This document shows, piece after piece, positions 1-12,525 of a stretch of 64,000 bases of DNA. Within the stretch, counting starts at the first letter, position 1. Each line of letters starts with the position of its first letter. This DNA is from Siphonodentalium dalli (taxonomy: Eukaryota > Mollusca > Scaphopoda > Gadilida > Siphonodentaliidae). The notes under the pieces are model-generated. The model was given only the letters and a program-made list of their open reading frames with translations. It had not been told where the DNA came from and ran no database searches. The stretch lies in assembly GCA_032622095.1 (NCBI GenBank), contig CP136067.1, positions 91,936,707-92,000,706 of the forward strand, given 5' to 3'. The position numbers were made by a program, and so were the translations under genes.

Positions 1-3000
1 TGTAAGTTGGGCATACCATTATCTATAATTACTCCAATTCAATGAAACCCAAATTGGCGCTTTGTCTTAAAATGGCTGCCAAAATGGCGGTCAAAATATG
101 GAAATTGGCAGATATTTAGAATGGTCGTCAGAGGGTTAGAAGGAATTGGTAAAGAAACGGTTTTGTTGTCATTCGACGCGGGAGAATCTCGTGTATAACA
201 TATCCAAAATCCGCTAAAATCCGCTTTGGGGAAAATACAGAATTCAAGATGGCGTCCAACATGGTCGCCAATAATAATGAAAATGGCAAATATGTAGTTA
301 TTCACGAAAACCCATTCGACAAAACGCCAATTCGGCACCAATACACATCATTGATTGAAATCAATGTTTTTTGTGGGTATGAGTAGCCAATCACGATTCA
401 AAATGCTAAGATGGCTACCAAAATGGCCACCAAAAATTGTGGAAATTTAAGTTCTGCTCAGAGGAAAGCCGAAACAACACTTCGGTTGTGAGCTAACGAT
501 GACAGACCTATTAAACATGTTGCCAATAATCTACTACCACAATCAGTTCAGCCCGAAATGTTCCAACTAAGCAGTATCTACTGCAGGATCCAACACGATG
601 TCCACTTATTACGAGGGACTATCTGGAAATTAATTAAAAAGAAATTAAATTGCTACGAATCTGGATTATTTGAAAACACAGTGTCAACATTTCTACTTAT
701 AACGACTATTCGGAACATCAAATATATGGGCATCGGAAGCATCAGGCTATAATAGGTTTTCCAGGGCTGGCGAAAGTGAAAAGGACAGGAGGGAAAAGCG
801 AATAATCTGGGGTTTACTTAATTGGTGGACATGTTGGTTATCGGAGCTGGGGAGTTTCAAAGTAAAATTATTTTCTTCAATATCAAGAGGAAAAATTAAA
901 ATTCGCACGTACATTGTATACCCTTCACACTTTGTGACAATTCCGTGCCATGCGATTGTGGGTATATACATGTGGATAGAAACATTCTAGTACATATATA
1001 GACGCACCTATATCTTCTACACATTTAGTGAATTTCATCAATGATATGTAGACACAGTGTGCGTCACGGCTGGATCTGACCTGTAGGCGTAAAGGTATCA
1101 ACCATTTAGCTTGATTAACTGGCATTTCAAGGTTGTCATTGGATAGAAATGCCACATGAACATGGTGATTAACAACATGTTTGTCTAAGAAATGTGAACA
1201 ATGAACATGTTATTTTCCGGATGTTAGACAATCAAACCGCCACATAAGGCGTTCATCCATGCTCATCAGAGCACGAAATATGTGCAAATTAATGACACGA
1301 AAACTATTTCATGCGGACGACGTACTCTAGACCTACATCCAATGTCATTTCCTATTAACTTTTATTGTTTGTACGGACGGTTTCGAGGTTTGAAAATCCC
1401 GCTTGTCCAAGAAAACCTCCACATACTTACGGAGTCGATGTGTAAACAATGTATGGGGATAGTTTCTTCATACATATATGTATTTGGCACACATATTTTC
1501 TAGAACATAAGAGATCACCATTTACCGGAGAGTTGATATCTGGGAAGAGATCAGAGTAAAACTACTTTTCTTACATGTCGAAATGGGGAATCCATGGGCT
1601 ACATTTAGTTCCAGCTTGAAACTTGAAAATGATGGCCGAGCCCAAATAGTTAATATTTCGTCGCATCAGTGCTATAATATTAATGTAACCCATATTTTCA
1701 ACTTCCGAGAAAATGAAGGTTGAAGTTTTTAGACAACATTTCTCCTAATGTTGACAAAGCATGACGTATTGTTGTATTTATCCCAATGAAAACTGACAGC
1801 TGTTCATTGAACCACATATTGTTTTCTGTTTATTCCCTCGTTTTCTTTTAAAAAGCAATAGCTTGTTTGGAGATATGACATTTTGCGTATGCCAGCGACG
1901 ATTCGTTTCCGTGCTATAATGAAGTTGTGCTAATAAATGCAGATTAAGCTAAATATGGTGGCAATCGCATGTGTCTATGAACTAAAAAGTGCCTATTCTA
2001 CACTATGAAAATTCACCCATGTGCATCATCATACAGAAATGTGTGGAACAATCACAAAATTTAAATCACCAAATGATCACGTGACTAACAATGGAGATAC
2101 TGCCATATAGCACACATTTTAGAATTCACAAACACAAAACAGAAGTCACGTGGACAACATGAAGCGTCCGATTGGCTGCTGTTGGACATACTTGTAAAGA
2201 TCGCTGGAGATACGACATTTGCTTCACTGGTTTGTGGGAATATTTGTTATCCAATGCAAGGACAGTTTGGCCCATCGGATTGGATTTTTTCTCACGATTC
2301 GAATGGTATCAAATACTCATTTCCCGCCATAATGGATATACGACATTATAGCACTGATGAGTCGAGATTTTGTCAACCCGCGGGAAGCCACCAAAAGATT
2401 GAAAATAAATAGTTTTGATGTATATGAGCCACATACATGTATATGAGCCAACTATCAACTGCATCCACCACTCACAACTTCCATTATGTGATAAGCTGGG
2501 CAGAGTCTACCATTTTCGTTTTGGAAGCCATATTAGATAAAATTTATTGTTTCTTTTGGTCTATTTGAGATGGAATGTTCACAGATAAAAGAAACGATCA
2601 ATTATTTTGTAGACAAGATCTGCTCATCCCTAAATATCAAATGTGATCAGAACCCCAAAGTCGATTTTGGTTAAATTTCATACCGCATTCGTTATAACTT
2701 ATTAGTGAAGGACCGGAGTAAACTATGATCTAATCTATTAGAAATGTCATTGCTGTAATGATCAGTTGACACGATCATTGGAAGAATATACCCATTGTTT
2801 CCCAGTTCAGAGAGCAACAAGTGATAAACAGAAGTGATAGAAAATAGTATTTTTCACATCGGGTGGCCATTTTGGCAGCCATTTTTGGTACTGATTTTTA
2901 AGTTTTTTACATAGAGCTAGCATAATGGCATCATAAAGAGGTATACATTCGTATTTATTTAGTCAATTTTATTCATCAACCACTACTTATAATGGATTGA

Positions 3001-3130
3001 ATGACACTGTGATCAATATCCGCCATTTTCCATATTTTGACCAACATTTTGGCAGCCATTTTGAGACAAAGCGCCAATTTGGGTTTCATTGAATTGGAGT
3101 ATTTATAGATATTGGTATGCCCAACTTACA
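1..3130. mobile_element. Element or repeat block with inverted ends TGTAAGTTGGGCATACC
   Basis: Bases 1-119 and 3015-3130 are inverted copies at over 90 percent identity (CCAATTCAATGAAACCCAAA, AAAATGGCTGCCAAAATG). The middle has scattered CGCCATTTTGGCAGCCAT motifs and no coding gene. The window starts exactly at the left end, so it is unknown whether the repeat goes further. A second inverted match pairs 120-290 with 3548-3720, outside the first pair. Confidence 0.6.
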
Positions 3131-4403
3131 TTGTACAGTTCTGTCCATTTCTTGTTGATATATGACTGTAATCACAATGGAGAGTTTTGTGGAATTTTAT
3201 ACCGCGTTATGTAAAATCGAATTTTTGAGGGTGTAGATGAGTCTGGGACCCCATTTATGGTATCTTTCATTGCTCCAATGATGAATTAACATGAATATGA
3301 CTAATCAATGTCGCCAGTCTGAACCATTATCAAACAACAGGAATTGATCTTTAAGATATTAGGCAAAAACTTCAAATGTTCGAGTTTAGGCCGCCATTTT
3401 GGCGGCCATCTGGGACGATGAGTTCCATTTTTGCCATAAACAGGTGGCACAACATTTTACCTTTGCAAAAATGTATACATTTGTATACATATGACAACAT
3501 TTGTTCTCACTGTTATCGAATTAATCTCAGTCAGAGTATCTTTTGACTAACGGCAGCCATGTTGGACGCCATCTTGGATCCTGAATTTTGCCCAAAGCGG
3601 ATTTTAGGTGGATTTTGGATATGTTATACACGAGATTCTCCCGCGTCAAATGACACCAAAACCGCTTCTATACCAATTTCTTCCGGGTCGAACCCTCTAA
3701 CGACCACACTAATCTGTGTAATGCGTGAAAAGTGACTTGTGGGTTTACAACATGAAGTAAATGACTACAATTAAGAAAATGATTAGCTGATCCTCATGCT
3801 TCTCTTACAATTATCATTGTGAACTAAATTACACTAATTGTAACTCCATACAATTGAAAGGCACATGATGAGATTCAGGATCACATATTAGAATGGAGAG
3901 GTATCAGTTTTTAGACCACAATAACAATAGTGAATGTCAGGGGCATTATATAATGTTAGGTAATCCCAGTCATACACTGATAGGACAATAAAAAAAATTA
4001 TCCTTTTTATATAAGATTAAATGAGTTTATATACATAACAGTTCCCTCAACATTTCTGGTTATTACTAGACAGAGGAAGTTATCTTTGTCCATGCTTACT
4101 ATGTGCAAAAACAAATAAATAATAAAAATAAAACCCTCCCTCCCTCATTGAATTAAAAACAAAATTGCCCAAGAACCAAAACCTTTTTTTTGTGTCGTCT
4201 TTATACAACTTGCTACCAACTGAGATCGAACAAACCCGTTTCCGGATTCAAATTTCTTATCAAATGAATTGGGTCTGTCAGACTATAAGGCATTAAAAAA
4301 TATATCAATGATACATTATTGGGTGAATAATAATGATTTCACATATCTAACCACTGTGAATGCCTTACGTCCCTTTAAGAAACTAAATGTGCTAAACGCT
4401 AAC
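3131..4403. other. Non-coding: repeat remnant, then AT-rich sequence
   Basis: Bases 3380-3720 hold the GGCAGCCATGTTGGACGCCA / ATCCGCTTTGGG repeat in inverse orientation to 120-290. Bases 3721-4403 are AT-rich intron with no exon or repeat recognised. Confidence 0.5.
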
Positions 4404-4582
4404 CTGTGAGTAGACTGAGGAATCTCTTACATCTTCCCTCATCCCTGACGACCAGTGTGAAACATAAACCATCTGCGGAAAACTCCACGCGGAAGCTCTG
4501 ATAGCCCAGACCAATGTCGATGTACTGCACGTTAGTGATGGGCTGCGACTCCACACATGTCAGCCAATTATCTGGTGTCTCA
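4404..4582 (-). CDS. STK11IP: STK11IP exon: C-terminal PH-like region
   Basis: This 179-nt exon is phase 2 in and phase 1 out. It reads ETPDNWLTCVESQPITNVQ, YIDIGLGYQSFRVEFSADG and RDEGRCKRFLSLLT. It matches human PASWLQLTLAVPLQDLSGIELGLAGQSLRLEW and PRDARHCRAFLEELL. The acceptor is tctcattacag and the donor CTCACAG|gttagc. The open frame extends upstream of the acceptor, but that part does not fit the family or the phase. No further exon was found in 1-4403, so the last quarter of the protein probably lies left of the window. Confidence 0.9.
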
Positions 4583-4722
4583 CTGTAATGAGACATTAAC
4601 CTTTGATTACTAAATGGATTCTCCCATTCAGATTTACATGTTAACATTTGGAACGGCCCATTCTTCATTTATAGGTATTAGAGCTGTAACGATACATTTT
4701 CTCACAATATGATTCAATACGT

Positions 4723-4873
4723 TTAAGAAATAAATACACGGTGTAGAGGTGTGTATGGTCAAGTTGTACCACAAAAAACTGATTGTAGGACGACGCGTAG
4801 CGGAGTCCTACAATCAGTTTTTTGTGGTACAACTTGACCATACACACCGATACACCATGTATTTATTTCTTTT
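4723..4873. repeat. Long palindrome near an STK11IP exon
   Basis: The arms AAGAAATAAATACA...GGTCAAGTTGTACC are followed by the reverse, with a centre around GACGACGCGTAGCGGAGTC. It lies about 140 bp from exon 4404-4582, within the adjoining intron. Confidence 0.85.
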
Positions 4874-5771
4874 GTAATACGACTGAAAGTTTATGGTCAC
4901 AATTCGACTGAATAGTCAACGAAATACTGCGCTTTTTCGGTCTCAGGTGAGAAAACATTTCGTGGTGTAATTCGTATTGGGCGTACTCGATTTCTTTGCA
5001 TGGAGTACTCTGGTAATGTCTTGTCTTGTTATGAAATTCCCCCGTTGACTTTTCGAGGCACCTCTTCTAGAAATAATCGTTGTGATTGGCTAAAAAACGA
5101 TGTGTTTTCAGCGGCGCCCGTGCGTTTCATTTAAATTGTACAGGAAATACGATTTCGGTCATTTCTGTTTTGAACGTTGTTAGGACAACATGAATATGAT
5201 CTCGATCATCGACTATGGACCATTTTCCTTACACAAAGCGATCTAAATGATCTAGTTTACTAAACTAATCTTATTCCCCTTCTGTATACTGGTGAACAAA
5301 CGCTTTCATTTTCAACTTGATTCCGAAATATCGAATATGATCGAGATTCGAATCGACGAATGCACAGCCCGGCCCCATGGATTTATTTTGTCATTTAATA
5401 TACTTATTAAGTAACTTTCTTTGGTCGTAACATATATCAATATACCATAACATCATTTGGACCATATTCATTGGCAACCAAACTGGTTTCAAGCGACAAA
5501 TCGCTAGAAAATTCGCAAGATTGTCAAGATGTAGCAAAATTCAAAGGGTTACGGGTGCGGGTGTACTCCGTTGATGCCCCGTTTGCGCGGAGTTAGAAAA
5601 GACGGGAAAAGTCGCGTGCGGCGATCTGAATAAACCGATTTTTTTTTCGTGGTACAATTGGAAAAAGTAGAATTGTACCACAAAACTGGAACGAGATAGC
5701 CATGGTAACTCGGGCCACTGGCCAATCAGGACATGGCTTTTAAGCATAGTTAGGCAGGGTCGTATTACAAA
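4872..5771. mobile_element. Possible 0.9-kb inverted-repeat element
   Basis: TTTGTAATACGAC at the left and GTCGTATTACAAAT at the right form short inverted ends. An inner stretch at 5640-5690 repeats part of the palindrome arm at 4750-4780 (TTGTACCACAAAA). No coding frame. Confidence 0.45.
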
Positions 5772-5774
5772 TTG

Positions 5775-5880
5775 TCATACTGTATACACCCGTCAGTAAG
5801 CACGGGGGGCTAGTGCATATTTTTGCTCAAAAAGTGGGTACTGGGCTTACTCACAAGGACCTCCCTGTGCAAAAATTCAG
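5775..5880. mobile_element. Left-end fragment of the ACACCCGTCAGTAAGC family
   Basis: TGTATACACCCGTCAGTAAG is followed by CTGGGCTTACTCACAAGGAC, matching the start of 50196-50722. The rest is missing. Confidence 0.55.
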
Positions 5881-6060
5881 TTAGCCATCTGGAACCGACC
5901 TACCACCATAGGCAGATAGATTTGGGATCAATTTGAATAAAGTTGTAAACTTTGGGTTTAATTTGTAAACATAATAGGATTGTATGATGAGTTCACAAGT
6001 TAATTTAGTCATTACTCCACATCTCATTGGATTTACTCTGACAGAGGTGTGAACAATAAG

Positions 6061-7288
6061 TGAGGCCAAAGAAAAAAGATACTATGTTTCCGTACATCGA
6101 CCGACCCTAAAAATAACCCGCAGACCCTAATCTTTTTATTGATATTTTGAGAAAAAGTCAATTTTTTTTTTTTTTACTGTTTTTACCGCTAATGCTCATA
6201 AATATTGATAATCATTAGGTGCAAAACACATGGTTTCTAACATAAGCCTGTGATAAGTGACATGAAGTGTGACTTTGTCTCAAAAGCCACAGATGTGTGA
6301 TGGGTTGTGGATTGATAGGCATGAATCTTGCAATTTTAATTTCAAGAGAGTGGATCTCATGCCTGCTTTACCATTATGCCTTGTTTGGGACTTATGGAAC
6401 ATATTCATGAGTTCCAAATAAACATGCATGCCCATTTATTATTTTCTTGGGAAATCCCATCACCCCCCCCCCCCCCCCCCCCCCCCCCCACAGTGCTTAT
6501 CTGAGTCTGCAAGTTTATTAATTTTGAGGCTATGAAAAGTATATGGCATACATGTGAACATGTCAATATCGAATAAAACTCTACATGACACATACTATGT
6601 TGATTCCTATGCTTGACCTACATGTACTATACAATTTTTAACTATAGTTGATGTTTTGCTCAGAGTTATTTGGGTCTGCACTGTTTTAACTTTCAATGGA
6701 ATTTTTCCTGTGCACTATTATTTGGGCCTGAACTTTTATTTGGAGCCTGAGAGTACCGGTAGGAACACTATAAACAGACGTGTTTGTATCTGTATATATA
6801 CATGTATATAGGTTATGACCACATATGTTAGGGGTAGAGCTACTGTTTCCAAAAACGAGGCATGCTAGGTTGGGTGCACTGGCTACCTCTAGACAATGGG
6901 ATGCTGTTGTCACAATACAAGTACGGTATAATGGCGGTATTATGGGTAAAATTCTTATAAAAGTTAGTGACATCAATCTCATACCAAGTTTATAGCCAAA
7001 TTTATAAAATGTGGTATGTGAAAAATAAATAACATCCTTATTAAAGCATGAAGTAAGTTTGATCTTTCATCAATCTTAATGTATATTTCCTAGTGCTGTG
7101 TTTATCAAGTAATACTTTCCCACAACACAAGTTGGCATTTTATGTCATTTTCGGTCGAGGTAATTCAATATTTCTGCAGCTGGATAAAAAATATCAAAAT
7201 AAAATAATAAAAAAAAAATTCCCTACCTACCTACCCTAATTTTTTCACTTCGTTATCGGAAACATTCTATCTTTTTTCTTTGGCCTGA
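6061..7288. mobile_element. Terminal-inverted-repeat element, 1.2 kb, non-coding
   Basis: The ends are AGGCCAAAGAAAAAAGATA and TATCTTTTTTCTTTGGCCT, with about 30 bp of inverted match including ATGTTTCC. There is a C run at about 6462-6489 inside. No coding frame and no clear target duplication are seen. Confidence 0.65.
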
Positions 7289-7547
7289 CACATCCTTCGA
7301 TTTTATTGATTTGATACCTCTTTGATTGATCCAACAACTAAGATTAGAATAAGATGTATATAATTCACACAATATTAACACATGTGTATACTATTATACA
7401 TCTTTGTTTTTTAATAAATGTGCTTGAGTATCTTCACGACAGAGTGTATGTTTATACAGACTGGACAGGATTACGATAAGACTTAGTATGTAAGTACGAC
7501 AATGATAACTCTGAGTGTATGTTCAGACAGACTGTTTTAGCACCTAC

Positions 7548-7651
7548 TTTGTGTAGTCAACATGTTTACACTTAAGGATGTAGATTTTCTTCATTGACAC
7601 AAGGAAGATACACTGATATGGTTCCTTGATTTTGTACTGAACACATTCACA
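7548..7651 (-). CDS. STK11IP: STK11IP small exon: LVSMKKIYILK strands
   Basis: This 104-nt exon is phase 0 in and phase 2 out. It reads CECVQYKIKEPYQCIFLVS then MKKIYILKCKHVDYT. YQCIFLVSMKKIYILK aligns residue for residue with human FMCLVVVSDRRLYLLK. The acceptor is cttctatttcag and the donor ACAAA|gtaggt. The two trailing A join the T of the next exon as Asn, in frame. It was found by asking for a phase 0-to-2 exon of about 100 nt between its neighbours, and it fits exactly. Confidence 0.88.
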
Positions 7652-8461
7652 CTGAAATAGAAGAGGTATGCCAAGCTTCAATATATCTTCTCAAATTAAC
7701 TGTAAGAATTGGAAGGAGTAATATAGTGAATCGAATCTCATATACAGAGCTCACTTAATATTATTTGGCCATTACAATAAAATAAAATATCCATGTTGAG
7801 TGTAATCTCAAGCAATTAGATCTCATATTTGAGATGAGGGAGGGAGGCTATTTAGATATTTTTTTCTCGAAAAACATTGTCCAGAAACATAAAATTTCAA
7901 GTCCAATGTTCCTAACAGAAAATATGGAGAAAAAACAGTTTGACTGGGCTTTTTAAAAGAAAATTTCAATGATGAGGGAGGTTGCTGAGAACACCTAATT
8001 TTTAATTATTAGACCTCAAAGGCAAAAATGTATTTACGGATATTTACCATAATTAGATAATAATAACAACACTGATAGGATGAGACAAGCGAAGGTTCAA
8101 ATCTTGAAATAGGCGAAAATCTGGACTGATTTTCCAATTTGATATACTAATTACACAAAACATGTAAATTTTGGTAAGAAAAAAGAATTTGTTCATATAT
8201 TACAAAGCAAGCAACTTTTTATACTGAGTCAGTGCCATGACGATTTTGATAACACATGATATTTGTTCATGAACATACAAAACAATGAAAGCATCATAAT
8301 GATTAAGTCAGGGCCTCCACCCATTGTGGAAAATAAAGACAGTACTGTGTTTCTTCTTCACTTCAAACATATACATAACGCCTGAGACAATATTAGTTTC
8401 TGGTTCAGGTTACAGGTCACAAAAAAAGTAGGGCTGGTAGGTAGGCTCGAACTTTTATTAT
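7652..8461. other. STK11IP intron, AT-rich, no gene seen
   Basis: There is nothing recognisable except a stretch at 8336-8385 that resembles the end of exon 8827-9715 on the minus strand (see findings). Confidence 0.5.
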
Positions 8462-8809
8462 TAACAGTGGACTAGCTTCACCAAATTTACCCTCTGGGAA
8501 CCTCATTCTGCATAGGCCTCAACTGCTATGGGAGACCTAGGATCAGATTTAAGTTCCCCAGTTGAAGTTGGTGATGTACACCTAATGGGCACCTCGATTA
8601 TACATTTTATCTTCTGCAAATTAGGGGATATGAAAACCGAACAGAAGGGAAAAATTAAGTAGAAACAATATTAATTTGAGACCCAGAAGATGAGGCTTAA
8701 GCAGAATGAAGTCCCCAGAGGGAGAATTTGATGACACCAACCTTCTGTGTGGGATAGTGTCACTAAATTCACCCTCTGGAGACCTCATTTTTTGCAATAT
8801 TCAGGCTTG
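8462..8809. mobile_element. hAT-like MITE, long diverged form beside an exon
   Basis: It contains palindrome pieces (ACCTCATTCTGC, GTCCCCAGAGGG) and the long-form middle with GGTCTCCCATAG on the minus strand. It ends TCAGGCTTG at 8809, 17 bp from the STK11IP splice donor at 8826. The left outer end is missing. Confidence 0.68.
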
Positions 8810-8826
8810 TTGCTATGGGAACAAAC

Positions 8827-9715
8827 CTTGAGCAGGCACTGCGTTTCTTCATCATCTTCAAATAGATACATAAGGAAGTAAAGCTTGAGCCGATGATCAA
8901 TTTCCTTAAATTCATCCTCGTTTAACATCAGGCTATCGTCTCCCTGCATGTTACCGCTCTCACATAGAGTGTTAGCACACGGAGAACGAGGACTCGTCAC
9001 AAACGAATCATTCCCCGATGCCACACCGCTCTCTGAACCAAAAGTTTGATCGACGGTTATATAACACGAGTCGTTCGTTGTGTCACATGTTTTATCAGCG
9101 TACAAATCAGATGATTTATCCAGGCAACTGTTACTATATATAGAATGAGCATTATCTATTGTTGAATCATCTGTTGTCTCCGACTCCATGCTGAGGGAAT
9201 TCTCATAAACACTTGACACCATACTCGTGCAGACGCCTGTCGAAAGAGGCGAGCCGACAGGAGTTATAGACAACCGATCATCGGCTGATGGAAGACCAAA
9301 CGTCACTCTCTCACATTCCACAGGTAAATTGTCATCTTTTTCCGCAAGCGTTTCAATGCTCGTTTCTGATATCGCCATTATACTACTCTCACTTGGATTA
9401 CTAAGAACTGTAATCTCACTGTCACCTGATGAAATTCGTTGTCGGGTATTTCCGATATGCCCCGTTGAAGCTCGACGTAAGTCAGGTAGTGAGTTTATAT
9501 GTTTCATGGATGACGTTACATTGGAGATTTTATTGGGAATTTTATTCAGGTCCGTGGATGACCTCCTGGAGGTCAGTCTCGATAAGATCTCCGTGACCTC
9601 GTCACCCACACCCTCACTTGTATCTGATTCTGTGGTATCAGACTTCAAGCTTTGGTTTTTGCGGGTAGGAGATTTTTTGTTCTCTTTTCTTGGTGTGCTA
9701 GTCAGAAAACCAGGC
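8827..9715 (-). CDS. STK11IP: STK11IP long Ser/Thr/Asp-rich exon
   Basis: This 889-nt exon (about 297 codons) is phase 2 in and phase 0 out. It begins PGFLTSTPRKENKKSPTRK and is rich in Ser, Thr, Asp and Asn throughout (DTTESDTSEG, RLTSRRSSTDL, TSPRSPCAN), a disordered linker with many SP/TP sites. Its end, EIDHRLKLYFLMYLFED and then EETQCLLK, matches human VDHRLRLF...FQCCLK, the start of the C-terminal PH-like region. The acceptor is catgattccag and the donor CTCAAG|gtttgt. A hAT-like MITE ends only 17 bp beyond the donor. It is the largest coding exon seen here. Confidence 0.92.
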
Positions 9716-9779
9716 CTGGAATCATGAACGATAAATAAATAGAAAGACACAAGAATGATCGTACTGATTAAAGGCACGG

Positions 9780-10090
9780 ATGGCCTTTGTTACAGGTTAT
9801 AATTTTGAAATAACAGTTACCAAATTATGAAAATTTCCTCAAGACTTTACTAATCGTATAGTATAATGATGGTATGAATGTGATATTATGCACAAAACAC
9901 ACTTTGGGTGAGCCGAGCATTTTACAGCACATAAATAGTGAGCGATTAGCAAAACACTCAACACTGTGGCAATTTTTTTATAAGAGTGATTCACAATGAC
10001 CCATTCAACACCATAATTTTGAGAGGCGTGGATTAGCAAGCGCTAGACCTTAATATTGTAAACAACTTAGTGTCATTTCTAACCAAAGTC
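9780..10090. repeat. Dispersed repeat, copy in minus orientation
   Basis: The reverse complement matches 45185-45485. Shared strings include GTTGAGTGTTTTGCTAATCG-like and GAATGGGTCATTGTGAATCA-like stretches. It begins close to the acceptor of the long STK11IP exon. Confidence 0.65.
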
Positions 10091-10452
10091 CCCTTAGTGG
10101 GATCTCCCAGGTTTGGAGTGTTTTGCTTATCGCATACTCTTTACGTACAGTTTGTTTACATGAAATGGCTTTGTTTACATAATAGAGAGTAATAACATGC
10201 AAATTACGCAAATTTTATGATTTGTATAAGAACAAAGTTTGTCTATAATATAATAATCTTTCTGTTTATGGCAGTTTTAACAGATGTGACTATTTTAACA
10301 GCAGTACCCGCTGCCAACGCTTAGCGTATCTCTAAAGCTAGACTGTACCTAAATCCAGCCATTTATGGGACTATCTCCTACTATACTCAACAGAGAAAAT
10401 ATATCCAATATAAAGAGAGTTGATATGAGTCAAGAATGAGAGTTAAATATAG

Positions 10453-10594
10453 AATACACCCATAGTAGCCGAGAATAACAAATTTTCACCACGAGTGGTA
10501 TTGTGGTTTTAACCACGAGCCTTTGGCGAGTGGTTAAAACCACAATTCCACGAGTGGTGAATTTTTTTTATTCTCGGCTACTATGGGTGTATTT
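10453..10594. repeat. Long palindrome
   Basis: The arms read AATACACCCATAGTAGCCGA outward and its reverse, meeting around CGAGCCTTTGGCGAG. The hairpin is about 140 bp. Confidence 0.85.
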
Positions 10595-10596
10595 TG

Positions 10597-11367
10597 TTTA
10601 TACCATAATTATTATTCTTCGGTCGCTTCGTAAATGTTTTGCTACCATGTTGGTGACTCTGTGACGGTTAACATGTATGTGCACCGAGTGACCCAAATAT
10701 CTTAAGCTATCATCAACGTGGGTTACGCGTAGTAATACATATTTCTAGGAAATTCGGTGATCCGCCACTTTATTGGGTATCAGTCAGCTGATGTGAACAC
10801 ACATTCAGATTTCCCACATTGCAGATACCATTAACAATCTATACGTTGTTGTCAAAATGTAAGCCGTCGTTCGCTTCAAACACGGAAAGGCAGACGAACA
10901 CGTGCGTTTATTTTGTTTACATTTTCAACAGCTATCGCCGACCTGTATAAAACGTGTACTTTGTCGGTGCTTGCACCTAGCATAAAACATCTTTAAACTA
11001 ACTTTAATGTGTCATTTTTTGACAAGTAAACCCAGTAAATGGAATTGGTTAGTATATATCTCTGTGTTTAGACCACTTATCGCATTTCAGAGTGTTTTGA
11101 GTCGGAAAAATTGTGTATTTACTTCGCGACGCGGGCGTGACGAAAAATTGAGCTAAATTTCGACAGCGAGGTCACTAGAGGTCAAATGACGGGTCATTCT
11201 ACTGTGGGTATAAACTGTTAACACATAAAGTGCCGATGAAACATTTACACAACAGTAGAAATTTATACCACTAGTAGGAATCGTTATACCCACAGTAGGG
11301 TGTAAAGATGAAATTTACAAAACAGGTGTTATACACACAGTAGCATAGCCAATTATGGTATAAATAC
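10597..11367. mobile_element. Terminal-inverted-repeat element, non-coding
   Basis: The inverted ends are TTTATACCATAATT (left) and AATTATGGTATAAA (right). The second half has repeated ACAGTAGnnTTATACC-like motifs. It begins next to the palindrome at 10453-10594. Confidence 0.5.
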
Positions 11368-11825
11368 ACTCACATACACAAAGAAACACGTACTTATGGC
11401 ATTTACTCATTTTCATGTTGATTTACATCGTTCATAGAGTAAATGTGTGTATTTTTAACTCATGCCCGACTCAAATTCATTCATTTGTTGCATATTTTCT
11501 GTTGAATAGTCGTTGATGGCCCCATAAGTATCTTGATTTAGGTAGTCTCCCTTTAATGTAATTGCAAGAGGTCGTTGTTACAATGCTACAACTAGAGTTC
11601 AAGTTCTACCTCACAGATGATAAACAAGCGCAATAACGTCACATAGACATTTAGATATTGTGCTTAAATTATGGGCTGATTGACTAATTTCCCTTCCTCA
11701 AGGCCGAGCGCATCGTCCTAAAACTCCATGTGTGCAACCTTTTTATTAGTGTATCTTGCCAATATGGTTAGACGGTCAAAATATATGTTATACGTTTTAT
11801 TACAAACATGCGCGGAAGTGATATC
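11368..11825. other. Intron, no feature seen
   Basis: This is AT-rich sequence before the half MITE. The same holds for 10091-10452. Confidence 0.5.
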
Positions 11826-11937
11826 TCCGGAGAGCTTTCCGATGAATGGCAACAAGCCATATTTCTGACTAAATCCTGAAAAGTTACCTATAATTCTGCT
11901 GTGGTTAAGGAGTCGATTAATTAGAGCATTACTGTAA
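11826..11937. mobile_element. Half copy of the TA-target MITE
   Basis: Only one arm is present: GAGAGCTTTCCGATGAATGG through GGAGTCGATTAATTAG to GCATTACTGTAA. Confidence 0.65.
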
Positions 11938-12525
11938 TTGACCCAGTAACTGCGGTTATTGTGTGTCTTATAACTGTGGTAAAACCATAACTGCACCGCG
12001 ATTAAATGCAGAAAGTAACCCTGGTTATATTCCTTGATGGCCGATACACTGTACATAGCGGACTATGTCATATATAAATTTGTTGGAGCTGCAATTGTAC
12101 TGGAAGTTACCATTTCATACAAGTTGATAATTTCATGCATTCTAAAAACACAATCCTCTGGTTGCCTTGTGGTTTATAACAGCGTTTATCCCTTCTATAA
12201 CAGGACCTGTGCTGATGCAACATTAAAACCCCTGTGCCAATGCATATGCAAGTCGACCATAGGTCACCTCACATATATATGAGAATGCATTGGCCTAACA
12301 ATATTTCTTACATTCTTTAACAATTTTTATCTTATTTTTTTCATTTTTTATCTTTTTATCTTAGGCGACACCAATATTTAAGTCTGGTTTACGAACACCG
12401 CCGACAACTTCTTTTTTTTTTTTACGTACCGGATTTAAACATGTCCGGTGCCGGTTCCGAGTTTTACTTTTTAATTGTTTTAGAGTCAGGGGAGTTAATT
12501 CGGTACTTCCATTGTCGCTGTAAAA

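Noticed and set aside
9227-9727. 166-codon plus-strand frame
   Set aside because: It is the antisense shadow of the STK11IP exon 8827-9715.
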